Assembly: GCF_902459465.1 (NCBI RefSeq)
Contig: NC_047076.1
Location: 13,152,146 to 13,216,145 of the forward strand
Direction of reading: 5' to 3'
Origin: Asterias rubens
Taxonomy: Eukaryota > Echinodermata > Asteroidea > Forcipulatida > Asteriidae
DNA: 64,000 nt
The position numbers were made by a program, and so were the translations under genes. The notes under the pieces were generated by a model. That model worked only from the letters and a program-made list of their open reading frames with translations. It was not told where the DNA came from and ran no database searches. Shown in pieces: positions 9,101 to 18,835 of the stretch (positions within the stretch are counted from its first letter, which is position 1; every line of letters starts with the position of its first letter).

Positions 9101-11938
9101 AGAGAATAAGTAAACATTTACATACAGTTTGACAGCAGGCATGAATAAATAAATAATAGTGGCTTGTTGTTGCATACACATATAGCACGCATATTTGTCA
9201 CTCAGTGACGCTCAAAGGAGCTTAAACATACAGTATTTTCCTGCAAGGTATGTAATAATAATAATAATAATAATAATGGCTTCTTATATAGCGTTCAGGT
9301 CCATGACGCTCATGGCGGTCAAACATTATTACCCCTGGTCACTGGGCCTTAAATCATTCCTTAAACCATCTCAGCTCCCTGGGGAGTATACAGCCTTGTG
9401 CAACAAATGTGCTGCTCGGCTAAATCAATCACAAGAACCATCTCTGCCCTCACAGGTACCCATTTACCTCTGGCAATGATAGTGAAGTGTCTTGCTCAGG
9501 GACACTAGTGTCACGACTGGGATTCGAACCCACACTCTGCTGAACAGAATCACCAGAGCTTGAATTCGCTGCTCTTATTCGCTCGCCCACGACACCCTAT
9601 TATGTGGGACTATACATTTGATTAATGAGACCTTCTCTTTTAACATAGCAACTTTGTAATGGTTTTACAAGGTACTGTGGCACAATATGCTGCCAATCAA
9701 ACCAGGAACACCGGGACGAACCCCTTCTCTTTTCCAAAAAGGGCACTGGTTTTATTTTATATGCATTACACAACACACCAGTGGCTGTACAACCCATCCG
9801 GAGGACAAAGCATCATTAAATAAGGACACTGTGTCAAATTCTATCAACTGTTATAAACAGATGTTGCAAGATCTGTAATAACTTCAATGAAAAGTGAATT
9901 ATTAAGTTACTTTACTTGAACATGTTACCTGTGAGCAAGAGGTACCGGGGATGCCTGGTGTAGTGCTCTGACTCCATCACACATTCCTCTGAACAATCTG
10001 AGTAGTCTGTGTTCCGATATGAATTCTCCTTTTGTAGCTAGTCTGTCGAGTTCATCTTGCAATGTGCCTCTCTGAAAAGAAAATACCAGTAGAAATTACG
10101 GACGATTGCTACAGTTTGTGATTGTGGTGTGTCGTGCAGGCATGTGAGACTTTCTCTTTTCAGCCGATTTCCTCTTTTTGGGTTTTGATTTTCCTCTTTC
10201 TTACTTTACTTTCTGTGTACAAAAGTATAGGAATAATCTTTTCCTCTTTGTTTCTTGCCCGGTTTTCTCTTTTCCTTTTTTTTCATGGATAGTTACTCGA
10301 ATGTCTGGTCGTGGTCAAGGGTTTTAAGAGCACTGAACTTAAGCTTTGATGTATCTGATCAGCAGAGTGTGGGTTCGAGTCCCGGTCGTGACACTGTGTC
10401 CTTAAGCAGTACACTTAACCATTGCCTCATCCTTCAAATAAGACACAAACCTGTAGTTCCTGTGTTGTTATAAGTGTTATAAAAACTATCAACGCATGTA
10501 AAATGTTAAGGACACACTTATCCCAAACAGAGGACGTTTGCCTCTGTGTGTATGGCAGTGCATTTATCTTCAATCATGAAGGCTGCAATAAAAAGGACGA
10601 AGAAGATTGCTCCCGGATTTGTTTGTTTTTGCAACATCGACCCTGAACAAAAAGTCAACACTCACTCTGAAAAATGGTAAGACGATTAAAACTTCCGTCA
10701 CACCCCCAGTACCCCTGGTAACCTTCCATGCCTCTAATGGTATCAGATTGGGATGGTTGACTTTTGGATGGTATTCGGCTTCCTCTTTGGCGAGACGCTC
10801 ATCCTCTCTTGAGTGACACTGGATTCGTTTCAGAGCAAATTTCTTCCCGGTGTCATTGTCTTCGAGGAGATCCACCACACTAAAACCCCTAAAGGACAAG
10901 TAAAAATTGGGAAAATCAAATGTATTTAATAGTAATAATAACTAGTCTTATACCATTTCACAATAACGTCTCAATGCACTTTACACTAGTGCCCTGGTCA
11001 TTGGGACAATAACATGCATTCTTTTAATCTTTCTCAGCTCCCTTGGGAGTATACAGCCCTGAGCTTCCTTGGCTCTCCAGTTGCTTTTTTATAGACAATA
11101 TCAACCTCTACTCTCGCAGGTACCCATTTATAATACCCCTGGGTGAAAAATGGCAATTATAGTAAAGCGTCTTGCTTAAGGACACCAAGTGTCATGACCA
11201 GGATTCGAACCCACAAGCGGATGACTTAACCACCATAACTTAAATTTTGCGCTTTAAACCACTCAGCCATGACAGCCTACAATAACAAGCTTGGAATGCT
11301 TTGTCTGAGATACAGATAACTTCTCTCCATCTTGGGCCAAAGTTCATATAGCTGCTTAAAGCCATTGGACACTTTCGGTACAAATTTTTTTTTTTTAAGT
11401 TCACAGATTTGCAAATAATTTACAGGATTTACAGAAGGTAAATCCTGTGGACAATACTGTTTACCATAAGTGTCCAATGGCTTTAAGCAGAAGAAATTGC
11501 TGAACAGCTTTCCACTTACGTAGGAATACGTACATGTAACAGTCACCAATTGTGTATTTTGGTTGGTATGTAACCCTGTTTTGGACAAGCGTAATGTAGT
11601 GCCTAGCTGCTTTTTGTGTAATGTTTCAGGTCTAAAAACGGCTTCAGGCTTCAAGCTAACAGTTATTGTTGGTAATTACCAATAGTGTCCAGTGCCTTTA
11701 AGCAGAAGACTGCTCAGCAGAAATGTGCAGGATATCAGTCACCAATTGAAAATGTGACATGGTATGTTGGTTGCTGTTCTCGACAAACATATTGTTGTTT
11801 TTGCTTAGCTACTTATTGTGTTTAAGCAGCTTTATGAACTTGGGCCCTGTGTTTCACTTACCCTTCCCCAAGTCTCCTTAGCACATAGAACCGTCGTCCT
11901 TCAAAATCCAACCGCTCCCTCGTGCAGTTACAACCCAT
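4784..11938 (-). CDS. STK16: STK16-like serine/threonine protein kinase, seven coding exons
   Basis: Minus-strand exons in coding order: 11938-11862, 10888-10666, 10071-9929, 8677-8557, 7440-7345, 6994-6870, 4910-4784. All have GT/AG borders and the phases close, giving 912 nt (303 residues plus stop); human STK16 is about 305. Visible kinase features: glycine loop LGEGGFSVV (23-31), ATP lysine in FALKRI (K46), LPFFRRGTL (about 96-104), catalytic loop HRDIKPGN (147-154, the R codon split by an intron), DFG (167-169), APE (201-203) and DVWSLGC of subdomain IX. The chosen start gives Met-Gly-Cys-Asn-Cys, a likely N-myristoylation and palmitoylation signal matching the family's lipid anchoring at the Golgi and trans-Golgi network. 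An in-frame ATG 29 codons upstream (12025) would bury that signal, so I prefer 11938. STK16 belongs to the NAK family (with AAK1, BIKE, GAK). The introns hold SINEs and MITEs. The assignment rests on motifs and length, not on a database search. Confidence 0.93.
5036..5415 (-). mobile_element. Dispersed repeat E split by an inserted SINE body
   Basis: Repeat E ('gggcaaggcattctcttctaggtaaa ... ggagcatttcaagggcaccaaggcaat' and 'catgaccagggggcatggaggcagttgcc ... ctgcaag') is cut in two at about 5112 and 5358. The bases between (about 5113-5357) are a headless tRNA-derived SINE body on the minus strand: 'cacccagtgacgctcctggcgctgaaacattagtatttcctgcc ... aggaacaccggggcgaaccccttctctt'. Intact copies of E at 20690, 22228 and 55598 show the uninterrupted order. 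Confidence 0.75.
6125..6165. repeat. TAA microsatellite
   Basis: About nine consecutive taa/ata units (taataattaataataataataataataataat) followed by 'tacaaccgcatttctatagcgcctaacacctcc', a typical SINE tail junction. It lies in the intron between the last two STK16 exons. Confidence 0.8.
6485..6850. mobile_element. Palindromic MITE (family G), degenerate
   Basis: Shares the internal words 'gatttacattaaacttac', 'gctgaggtgctatagtttgagg' and 'gaatgagtag' with the better palindrome at 62680-62990 and the half copy at 61440-61620. No coding capacity. Intronic in STK16. Confidence 0.6.
7490..7670 (-). mobile_element. tRNA-derived SINE (second family), minus
   Basis: The minus strand reads gctcgttggtctagtggtaagac (A-box region), then gttgtgggttcaaatcccacc (B-box region), then a body containing 'acttgggaaagtactgagtaaacggtact'. 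The presumed acceptor ends do not pair, so this is a tRNA-related repeat and not a working tRNA gene. Body fragments recur near 15460-15500 and 60760-60835, and a related head-bearing copy lies near 58515-58640. Confidence 0.7.
7849..8135 (-). mobile_element. tRNA-related SINE (third family), minus
   Basis: The minus strand contains gctagatagctcagttggtagagcgcc (A box) and gaggtcgttggttcgaatccc (B box), flanked by 'ccaataaagggctag' and a roughly 140-bp module 'cagtttcccttgtggtttatatt ... ggttgtatcgtaatttgggtgtgat'. A second copy with the same module order lies at 44115-44420. The sequence ggttgaacaaagaattgactag occurs at both edges of this copy (about 7849 and 8118), so it may be a target duplication or part of a dimer. 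Confidence 0.78.
9253..9598 (-). mobile_element. tRNA-Leu-derived SINE, minus, nearly complete
   Basis: On the minus strand: tRNA-like head (gtcgtgggcgagcgaataagag ... gggttcgaatcccagtcgtgac), then 'gtgtccctgagcaagacacttcactat', a body with 'gggtacctgtgagggcagagatggttcttgtgattgattta', and a tail 'gcgtcatggacctgaacgctatataagaagccattattattatt'. The plus-strand frame of 94 codons across it is an artefact. Lies in an STK16 intron. Confidence 0.82.
9600..9800 (-). mobile_element. SINE body fragment, minus
   Basis: Abuts the previous SINE. It contains the same body as the fragment inside repeat E at 5113-5357: 'gttttacaaggtactgtggcacaatatgctgccaatcaaaccaggaacaccgggacgaaccccttctctttt' and 'tgcattacacaacacaccag'. 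The head is missing. Confidence 0.75.
10130..10290 (+). repeat. Dispersed 'cctcttt' repeat H, copy 1
   Basis: A pyrimidine-rich segment: 'gcatgtgagactttctcttttcagccgatttcctctttttgggttttgattttcctctttc ... gtgtacaaaagtataggaataatcttttcctctttg'. The reverse complement of this order is found at about 56135-56290, which shows it is a dispersed element rather than simple-sequence drift. Confidence 0.7.
10325..10478 (+). mobile_element. tRNA-Leu-derived SINE, plus, 5' half
   Basis: 'ttaagagcactgaacttaagctttgatgtatctgatcagcagagtgtgggttcgagtcccggtcgtgacac' is the tRNA-like head, followed by 'cttaagcagtacacttaacc' and 'gtagttcctgtgttgttataagtg'. It ends about 190 bp before the second STK16 exon. Confidence 0.78.
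10935..11280 (-). mobile_element. tRNA-Leu-derived SINE, minus, diverged
   Basis: Carries 'gccctggtcattgggac', 'ctcagctcccttgggagtatacagccct', 'ctctcgcaggtacccattta', 'gcgtcttgcttaaggacaccaagtgtcatgaccaggattcgaacccaca' and 'accactcagccatgacagcc', which is the same order as the copy at 9253-9598 with more changes. Confidence 0.75.
11354..11850. mobile_element. Nested MITE debris: family A ends plus family C half
   Basis: The short foldback 'cttaaagccattggacactttcggtac ... ataagtgtccaatggctttaagc' (11354-11488) and a family A right end 'ggtaattaccaatagtgtccagtgcctttaagc' (about 11672-11704) are followed directly by family C words 'tgctcagcagaaatgtgcaggatatcagtcacc' and 'gcttagctacttattgtgtttaagcagctttatgaacttgggccc' (to about 11850). 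All of it lies in the first STK16 intron. Confidence 0.65.
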
Positions 11939-12614
11939 AATCGCTAAGACGTCACACGTGACGGCAACTCCGACCCTAGCGACCGGATAAACAATCTGGT
12001 TCCACAGAACCCTTCCGAAGCTCATGGGACTTTTTAAAACTATTGCAGTCTGTTTAAGGTTATTAGTTTTTTTATCAGAATAATTCAGTCATTTCCTGTT
12101 CATGTTTATTAGATGATGCTTCCACGTAAAGTTGGATGATGCTTGGCAGAAATGTTCATCAAAACCTGCGTACTGAAATAATACGACAGAAATGGTTGCT
12201 TTAATTAGTGAGATGCACTTAGATAAGAGTGACCATAACGCAGCACAATTTTAAATTTAATTATGATGTTAATTTTAATTTAATCAATAAAAGAAAAAAA
12301 ATGCTTACTTAGTTGTCATTTGCGCCAAAGTCGAGGCCCAGTATTTTCAAAAACACATTTTGATGACACAGTTTGTTTATCTGAATATCTTTGTTTAATT
12401 TTTTTTTTCTAACATCACCATATCGGATTCCTTCTGCTACTGGTCCCACCTTGACAAAAATCTTTTTAGTTAGTAAATTGCTACCATTAGTTTTAATTAG
12501 ACTTTTAAAAATTTGTCATTCTCTTGCTAATACCTCCATGCATGGACCGTCATGGTACGACCGATATAGACAAATTTCAGTTAACTAATACTGGGTCGTA
12601 GGTCTAAGTTAGAC

Positions 12615-12720
12615 CCAGTAACTGAGGCGCTGTACTTCTTTTTTCGAAATTTTTCATTATCGCTAGCTAGTACGACCGTTAATATAAAAAAAATGAGTAC
12701 AGCGCCCCAGTAACTGTAAT
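12615..12720. repeat. Small inverted repeat
   Basis: cagtaactgaggcgctgtactt at the left is mirrored by gagtacagcgccccagtaactg at the right, with about 60 bases between. No coding potential. Probably a small non-autonomous element. Confidence 0.6.
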
Positions 12721-13283
12721 GTAAGTTGACCATTCAGTATGTAGTTTTGTAGTTGGCTGGGTTTTTTCCAGACAGTAGGCCTACCAAACAACTGATTTCG
12801 GCTGGCTAACATACTAACCCCTTCTAAACCATAGAGCAAGAACTATAATGGAGGATCAACTAAATAATTAATATTCAATATTATTTTATTAATTTATATT
12901 TTATGCTATATGATGATTAATTAAATTAAAGGAAACAAATGAGACAACTAACTAGCGACCTCTCTCACCCAGGGAAAACCACCTTTCGACCCTGCCTAAC
13001 ATTAACAACACGTTAGTCCCATATCCCCATATACTACTATAGCACACACTTGCTGATGTGGCTGGCCACAGACAGACTCCGAGAACACCGCATACAGAGC
13101 AGGCAGTCACTGCCGTCCGTAGCGTGCATGACACGGTACGGTTGGCTGGGCTGGTGAGGGTGTAGCCCGGAGGAAAGTGGTGTGAACACAATATAATCAA
13201 ATGTTGTGTTCAGGAACAGACAAAACTCCAACTTTAAGATTTTTCCAACATAGTTAGTAAGGAGGATATATGGCATCACTTAC

Positions 13284-13330
13284 CTGTTGGAGAGAATCCA
13301 TTAACCATTACATATATTAAATCTTTGATG
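13284..13330 (-). other. Candidate 5' untranslated exon end (strong splice donor)
   Basis: The minus strand reads tctctccaacag|GTAAGTGATG, an excellent donor with the exon ending at 13284. It lies about 1.3 kb upstream of the first STK16 coding exon in the same direction, and candidate acceptors (ccttaaacag near 12055) precede that coding exon. It could be the non-coding first exon of STK16. There is no direct evidence for the transcript. Confidence 0.35.
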
Positions 13331-13699
13331 GTAAAAACGAGGTAGTTTTTCGTCGTGAATGTGGATTATTGCAGATCGACATTACGATGCCTGATAATTT
13401 GTCATCACAAGAGGGCGGGCTTTGACTGGACACGACTTCTGTGTGTGATGTGGGAGTGGCACTCATTTTTCTTATGGAAATACATTTTATTTCATCGAGT
13501 CCGTTTGGTCCAACACAGCTTTCCCATCCTCAACATTAATGAAAAGTAGCATAATTATTTGTATGGTACGCTTTAAATACGTCATGTTATTAAAAATAAG
13601 TTATTAAAAACCAGTGATATCTGAGATCGTGCCAGACATTGTTTGCTCTCTTCAATATCATTATTCCACTACTAATAAATCAATTTCAGAACTAAAAAC

Positions 13700-14011
13700 C
13701 TAAAACTACCATTTTTATAATACAATACCATGATGCTAAATTAGTTGAACTGAATGTATCTATTTAGCTGGTAGTTGGTTATTTTATAGGCCTACTGTAG
13801 TTACTCTGTATAGTTTGCAATCTCGAATACTGTGAGATTGCTATGCAACCATTGTTTATCCCTCACTCGGTGAGTAAGAGCACACAATAATTGTTGATAG
13901 GAAATAGACTAGCTCATGTCATGCCTCAAAGAACTACCCCCCCCCCCCTTTTTGGTGGTGGTGTGGGGGGGGGGGGTTGATACGTCAAAGACGCAAGTTG
14001 CGCTCCAAGAT
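13700..14011. other. Sulfotransferase 3' flank with G/C homopolymer hairpin
   Basis: The sequence just beyond the sulfotransferase stop contains a run of C, then 'tttttggtggtggtg', then a run of G (about 13936-13977). The C and G runs could pair as a hairpin. No gene is seen. Confidence 0.5.
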
Positions 14012-15945
14012 TCATTGGATAGGAGCGTTGTCCTCAGCAAATACACCCCTTAAAACGCGACTCATGACGTCATCGGGCGAATATCCAAATAACTTATAAT
14101 CCTCACGGTAATAGTCTGTCAGTTTCCGCATCAAATCCAAAGATATCAATTTGTAATAATCCACAAAATGTTTTGTTGCGTTTGGACTTTTATATTCTGG
14201 GAACTGGACGATGTGGTCAACCCCTAACCATCGCAGTACGAATGGACCTTCAACTTCAAGATTTTCAAAATGGCCGATGAAATCGTATTTAATGTGACAA
14301 GGCCGTGAAACCTTATACTGTGGCATCCAATGGTCGTTAAACGCAGTGAGTCTGATGCCACTTCCAAGATCAGTTATGTATTGGATAAATTCAGTTAGTG
14401 TAATATTTAACCATTTCCCATCTTCAATGACGTCAACACCTCGGTAACGCTTGACAATGTCTCTACCGAAAGACCTCTCCCATATCCGTTGGAGGGCCCC
14501 GTGCTCATACAACACCCCGCAGCGAAATTTACTCATGTACGCTGAGAGCAACCTACTCATCGGTTCTCGTACAAACAACACTTTGCGATAGTTTTCCAAC
14601 CGGTCGTTCTGCTCTTCTCTATTGTAATATTTTAGTGACAACTTCCCAGTATTGTTACGTTGGTGAAGTGTACCCCAGATTTTCTTCCACGTCTTGCAGG
14701 ACACCTTAGGAATGAAGTTGAAGATGATTTTATGATCATCGTTGACGATTAAGTGTGTGAGGCCGTTGTTTGTTGGTTCTGACATGTTAAGATGCCGACA
14801 TTCTGCCGCCAGCCTTCGCTGTCGGCGTTCTTGTTCCTTGGACATGCTATCTTCAAGTCCCACGGTAGTAGGAGTCAGTGTCAAAGTTGCTTCATCGGTG
14901 TTGATGACTGGTGGCGTTGGTACCTGTGTTTTAGAAAACAGTAGTTTGAATTGGCATAAGTTGGCTCTCAGTGGTTTTTGTCCAGGCCTGCACCAATCTG
15001 TGGACCCCGGTTCGGTTCGATTCCCGGACCGGAGCCTTGCATTTAAAGGCAGTGGACACTATTGGTGATTACTCAAAATAATTACTATCATAAAACCTTT
15101 CTTCTTCTTATTATTTATTTGACCTCAACAGTACAAGTACAGAAAATACAAACAAGGCAACAATGAAAGGGAAAAAACCCATAACAGAAACGACAACGCT
15201 ACAAAACATTAAGAGTAAACAAAAAAGACAAATAAGTGAAAAATAAATAATAAGTTAATTAATTAATCAAACAAGCAGTCAATCAATAAATAATGGCATC
15301 ATTAATATCACAGGCATACTCGGGTGGGAATTACTTGGTAACGAGTAATAGGGAGAGGTGATTGTATAAATCATTGTGAGAAACAGCTCCCTTTGAAATA
15401 ACAATAGTTCTCGAAAAAGAAGTAATTCCCATCCGAGTATGCCCTGTGATATTTTTTCACAGGACTCGGGAAAGTTCTGAGTATACATTGCTAACATACA
15501 TCGATGTGTGAGTAAATCCAAAATTAACATTATTTATCCCCGATGCAAATTTAACAAGCATACATTAGAAGCATTTTGTTATAGTTTTCAACAAACATAC
15601 AAAGACAGCCCTATAAAGGATTGGGATTATCGCAAAGCGAAAACAACAAAATATTTTGTACATTGGGCTTACCTCTTGTTGTTCAGCTAAAATTTGACGG
15701 TAACGAAACGGGCGGCTGAATGTAGATAATCCTATGAAAAAAAATTACAAATCGGTCAAAAATGTGCCGAAAGAAATTTGAAAGTACATGAACAGGATAT
15801 CATAAGAGCTGTCGTTTTTGAAGAAAAAAAACTCACTTTGAGTAACGTAACGGTGGTTGCGATGAAGAAGCAGAAACAACGCCGTAATTGAGAACAAAAC
15901 GAAGGCGCAGGCTGCGATGAACGCACGGTGCTTTGCGGTGATCAT
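14012..15945 (-). CDS. Carbohydrate sulfotransferase (Sulfotransfer_2, HNK-1ST/C4ST group), three exons
   Basis: Minus-strand coding exons: 15945-15837 (donor CAAA|GTGAGT), 15731-15673 (ttttttttcatag| ... GAG|GTAAGC) and 14923-14012. Phases match (1, then 0), giving 359 residues. Residues 1-36 are a short cytosolic tail plus one hydrophobic segment (about 8-27, AFIAACAFVLFSITALFLLL): a type II signal anchor typical of Golgi sulfotransferases. A proline/threonine stem follows. The catalytic part has the PAPS 5'-phosphosulfate motif PKVSCKTWKK (128-137), the 3'-phosphate motif VREPMSRLLSAY (174-185), and the family's C-terminal pattern YYREDYKLFGY. The enzyme would move sulfate from PAPS to an N-acetylgalactosamine-type or related sugar in the Golgi lumen. 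Family members (CHST8-14) differ in acceptor, and I cannot choose one from sequence alone. An acceptor-like tttttag|attttcacgATG directly before the start suggests a spliced 5' leader. Confidence 0.93.
15043..15455. mobile_element. Family A MITE broken by insertions, wrapped in a second foldback
   Basis: A family A left end (aaaggcagtggacactattgg) at 15043 is followed by about 220 bp of unrelated A-rich sequence. Then 'aatatcacaggcatactcgggtgggaattacttggtaacgag' opens a family A core. That core closes with the inverse 'aagtaattcccatccgagtatgccctgtgatatt' (about 15420-15455), so the arms at about 15305-15325 and 15420-15455 form a separate inverted repeat. It lies in the intron between exons 2 and 3 of the sulfotransferase. 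Confidence 0.65.
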
Positions 15946-16339
15946 CGTGAAAATCTAAAAAATAAGACAAACAGATAACCATCATTGTCGTTTATAAATT
16001 ACTGGATTAAGTTCATTGTGGTTTTACACAGGGTTCAATAGTTGGAATGAGTTATACACGACACTTCAATTCTGATGTTCTATTGTTCAAAGACTTTTAT
16101 AAAAAAATACGAAAACTACAAAAATAGCGAATAGGTGATGACAGTAAGACATGTTTAATGTGAATGGTGTTATCTCTATAATCATGAACAATAATTCTCC
16201 GCCATCCAAGTAATAGAATTGTTAAAATCGAAACATCTCGACTTACAACTCGACTTACAATTTATTGATTAACTACAGTTTTACGTCCTTAAATTTAGTT
16301 TTGTCTGTTTGAACACCAAAATTATTGTGTGTGTAGCAC

Positions 16340-16375
16340 CCCGGGTCACGTGCGTAGGGCGTTGGCAATCGCTTT
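16340..16375. promoter_or_regulatory. Possible promoter core with E-box upstream of the sulfotransferase
   Basis: A short GC-rich island (caccccgggtcacgtgcgtagggcg) containing CACGTG stands out in AT-rich sequence about 400 bp upstream of the first sulfotransferase coding exon. Promoter function is inferred from position and composition only. Confidence 0.3.
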
Positions 16376-16456
16376 CACCATACTGAGATTGATCGTGCCA
16401 TTACATTCCAAACTCATTGAAGCATAATATCAAACTGCTGAAGTGTATACATAGTA

Positions 16457-17594
16457 AACTGCGCCAATAAAGTATCTAAACACTTACAAATGGTCAGATT
16501 TATCGGAACCTGAAATAGTATAAAAAAAATTAATTGTTCGTTTCTATTCACCGTTAATTTCTGCACGTTTTGACACATCTTGTGTTGCGCTATACGATGT
16601 TGTTTGGTGGATTTATGGACACTTGAGTGGCTTAAGGTCGAATTTCAAAAGTTGCAAAAGCCCCTATTCACCCCAATTCCAAAAGGGAACTCACATAAGC
16701 ATCACACTCAGACAAAGTCAAGACAAAAGACACAAACTCGTTTCGTTTACATGACCATGAAATTAATTGCCGTATCTTTAACTCTAAAACTGCTGTTATC
16801 CTGTCCCCCATTCTTGGTGTGTCCTCCATCATTGTCCTGAACGGCAAGGAGTCGTCTTCTCATACTCTCAATGAGACCTCTGATCTGTCCCTGGTCAATC
16901 CCCTGCCATTTCCTGATCAGGATGCGTCGCAAACCCCTCGAGAGTGGTGTCAGGCTTTATGGACTTTATGTTCACTTTCTTCTTCTGCTGCAGAAGTCAC
17001 CCTCGGACGGCCACTCCTTGGCAGGTCGTCCACATTTCCCTGAGCTTGGTAGCGATTCCACCATTTACTGACCGTCGCTGGTGACGTTTTTACCTGATGA
17101 GCTGCAGCTCGCATCGACGTACCGGCTTCTATCAAACCAACGATCCGTCCTCTTTCCTGTTTGGTCGTTTGAGCCATCTTTCCTGTTATCTTGAAACACC
17201 TTTCCCTGTCTTACCATTGTTGTATGCCTCCCATCTTTGACCCCTTTGCTTGGTTACTGACAATTATTGGTGAGTATGTTCATCGCAACCGATTTATCCA
17301 AAACGCGACCAAAAAAACATCATTTATAAAAGGCGAGCAAAAGAAACGCCGATCTTACTCGTCACAATACAACGATTTAGCTTGAATAGGGGCTTTTGCA
17401 ACTTTTGAAATTCGACCTTAAGCCACTCAAGTGCCCGTAAATCCACCAAACAACATCGTAGCGCAACACAAGATGTGTCAAAATGTGCAGAAATTAACGG
17501 TGACTCGAAATGAATAATTATTTTTTGGCATACTGTTTCAGGTTCCGATATATCTGACCATTTGTAAGTGTTTAGATACTTTATTGGCGCAGTT
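16457..17594 (-). mobile_element. Internally deleted Tc1/mariner transposon with long terminal inverted repeats
   Basis: The ends are perfect mirror images (AACTGCGCCAATAAAG on the left, its complement on the right) and are flanked by TA on both sides (16455-16456 and 17595-17596), the Tc1/mariner target duplication. The terminal repeats are unusually long, about 215 bp each (to about 16680 and from about 17383), with internal repeats of the IR/DR type. Between them, on the minus strand, lie the two ends of a transposase. The N-terminal 75 codons (17177-16950) have a helix-turn-helix (RIVGLIEAGTSMRAAAHQV ... TVSKWWNRYQ) and the GRPR motif. The C-terminal piece (about 16953-16750) reads RKWQGIDQGQIRGLIESM then AVQDNDGGHTKN. 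The whole DDE catalytic core is missing, so the element could move only with help from an intact relative. Confidence 0.9.
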
Positions 17595-17599
17595 TAGTA

Positions 17600-18520
17600 G
17601 AGTTTTGTAGATGTATAAGTTCAATTGCATTTTCGGTTATGAGACGGTTAAAGAGAAATAAGAAAAGTTTGAGTTTATACTATTAACACCGGTCATTACT
17701 GAATATGACTCTGATTTCAGATTGTTATGGATGGAAATTCCTCAAAGTAATGGAGGTTTAAGCGATGTTGCGAGTTATGTTTACTGATAAACTGCTTACT
17801 CAATATGTTAGTTTCCAGACCGATGTCTGAAGCGCCGAAAGGGCTGTTTTCCTTTGTGGAAATCGGTAAGAAAAAGAGAAAATTGGTTTGAAGAGATTGT
17901 CGAGATTGTTGAAAAGTGCTTTTTGTTAAACAAAAGAAACATCGAAGTTGTACTCAGCGGCCGAATCCCGGCCTTATTCCCATGTTTTCAATGATTTCGT
18001 AGAATATACTTGACTGCTTATCTGTGTGCTTATTTTGGTTGTAAAACTGTTTTTTATGCGTATGAGCGTAGCGAAGGAGCCTGAAAGTGTGCATACCTCT
18101 ATTTAGGCCTACCTAAACTTACCACTCACTATCACCCATTGAGCTGATCTGGATCATCAATAAGCCTACTGCAAGCAATCACCCAATGTTGGGTGTCTAG
18201 ATTGCAGGTGTGTGGTGCTGGGGACTCTAATATTATAATGCGCTCTACACCAATCGGACGGTTTAACCAAAATCTATGTACCGTGGCTTTAAACACAAAT
18301 CACATTGACAAATCACATTGCAGCTTTTTCTGTTTAGGTCATCGTGGCTGGTGTGGGTTGGTTTATTAAAGTTAATGTATGCCTCACCCCGGCCACAGCG
18401 TAATGTTTGCTTACCATGGACACCATGGACAGGGAAAATTGCAACCTGTTACATCGACGTTCTGATTTCCGTAAAAACAAGTATATATCTGTAGTCAGTC
18501 AATAATATCATGTACTTAAG
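17600..18520. other. Intergenic, nothing recognised
   Basis: No splice-bounded open frame, no repeat shared with the rest of the window and no RNA gene was recognised. The E-rich word set 'ccatggacaccatgga' near 18415-18430 is the only small palindrome. Confidence 0.5.
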
Positions 18521-18524
18521 TGCT

Positions 18525-18835
18525 ATTCACACGACAGCAATTTAACTGGGGTCCCTTGCTTAATTTTAGCATGGTTGTAAAATGTAGCAATGTTTAACAT
18601 TTTGCAAGAGAACTTGGACAGTAGGAACATTATTGTTGTCCTTTCACACGAGGTACATTTTATTTTATAAAATTGTACAATCATGCTACAATAACAAGGG
18701 ACCCTAACAAGCAACAGGCAACACATGGAAATTGGGTTGGTAATCCTGTTCTGATCAAGCAAGAAATTTCATGCCAAGCAAAATGCTTAGCAAAATGCTT
18801 AGCAGCTCTATGAAATTGGGCTACGGCCTTGAACA
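18525..18835. mobile_element. Foldback MITE followed by a family C end
   Basis: 'gggtcccttgcttaattttagcatggttgtaaaatgta' (18549-18586) is mirrored by 'tacattttattttataaaattgtacaatcatgctacaataacaagggaccc' (about 18654-18706). Family C words follow ('gaaatttcatgccaagcaaaatgcttagcaaaatgcttagcagctctatgaaattgggct'). Confidence 0.7.

Noticed and set aside
16747..17177. A functional transposase gene
   Set aside because: Only the N-terminal DNA-binding part and the C-terminal tail remain; the DDE catalytic core is deleted.
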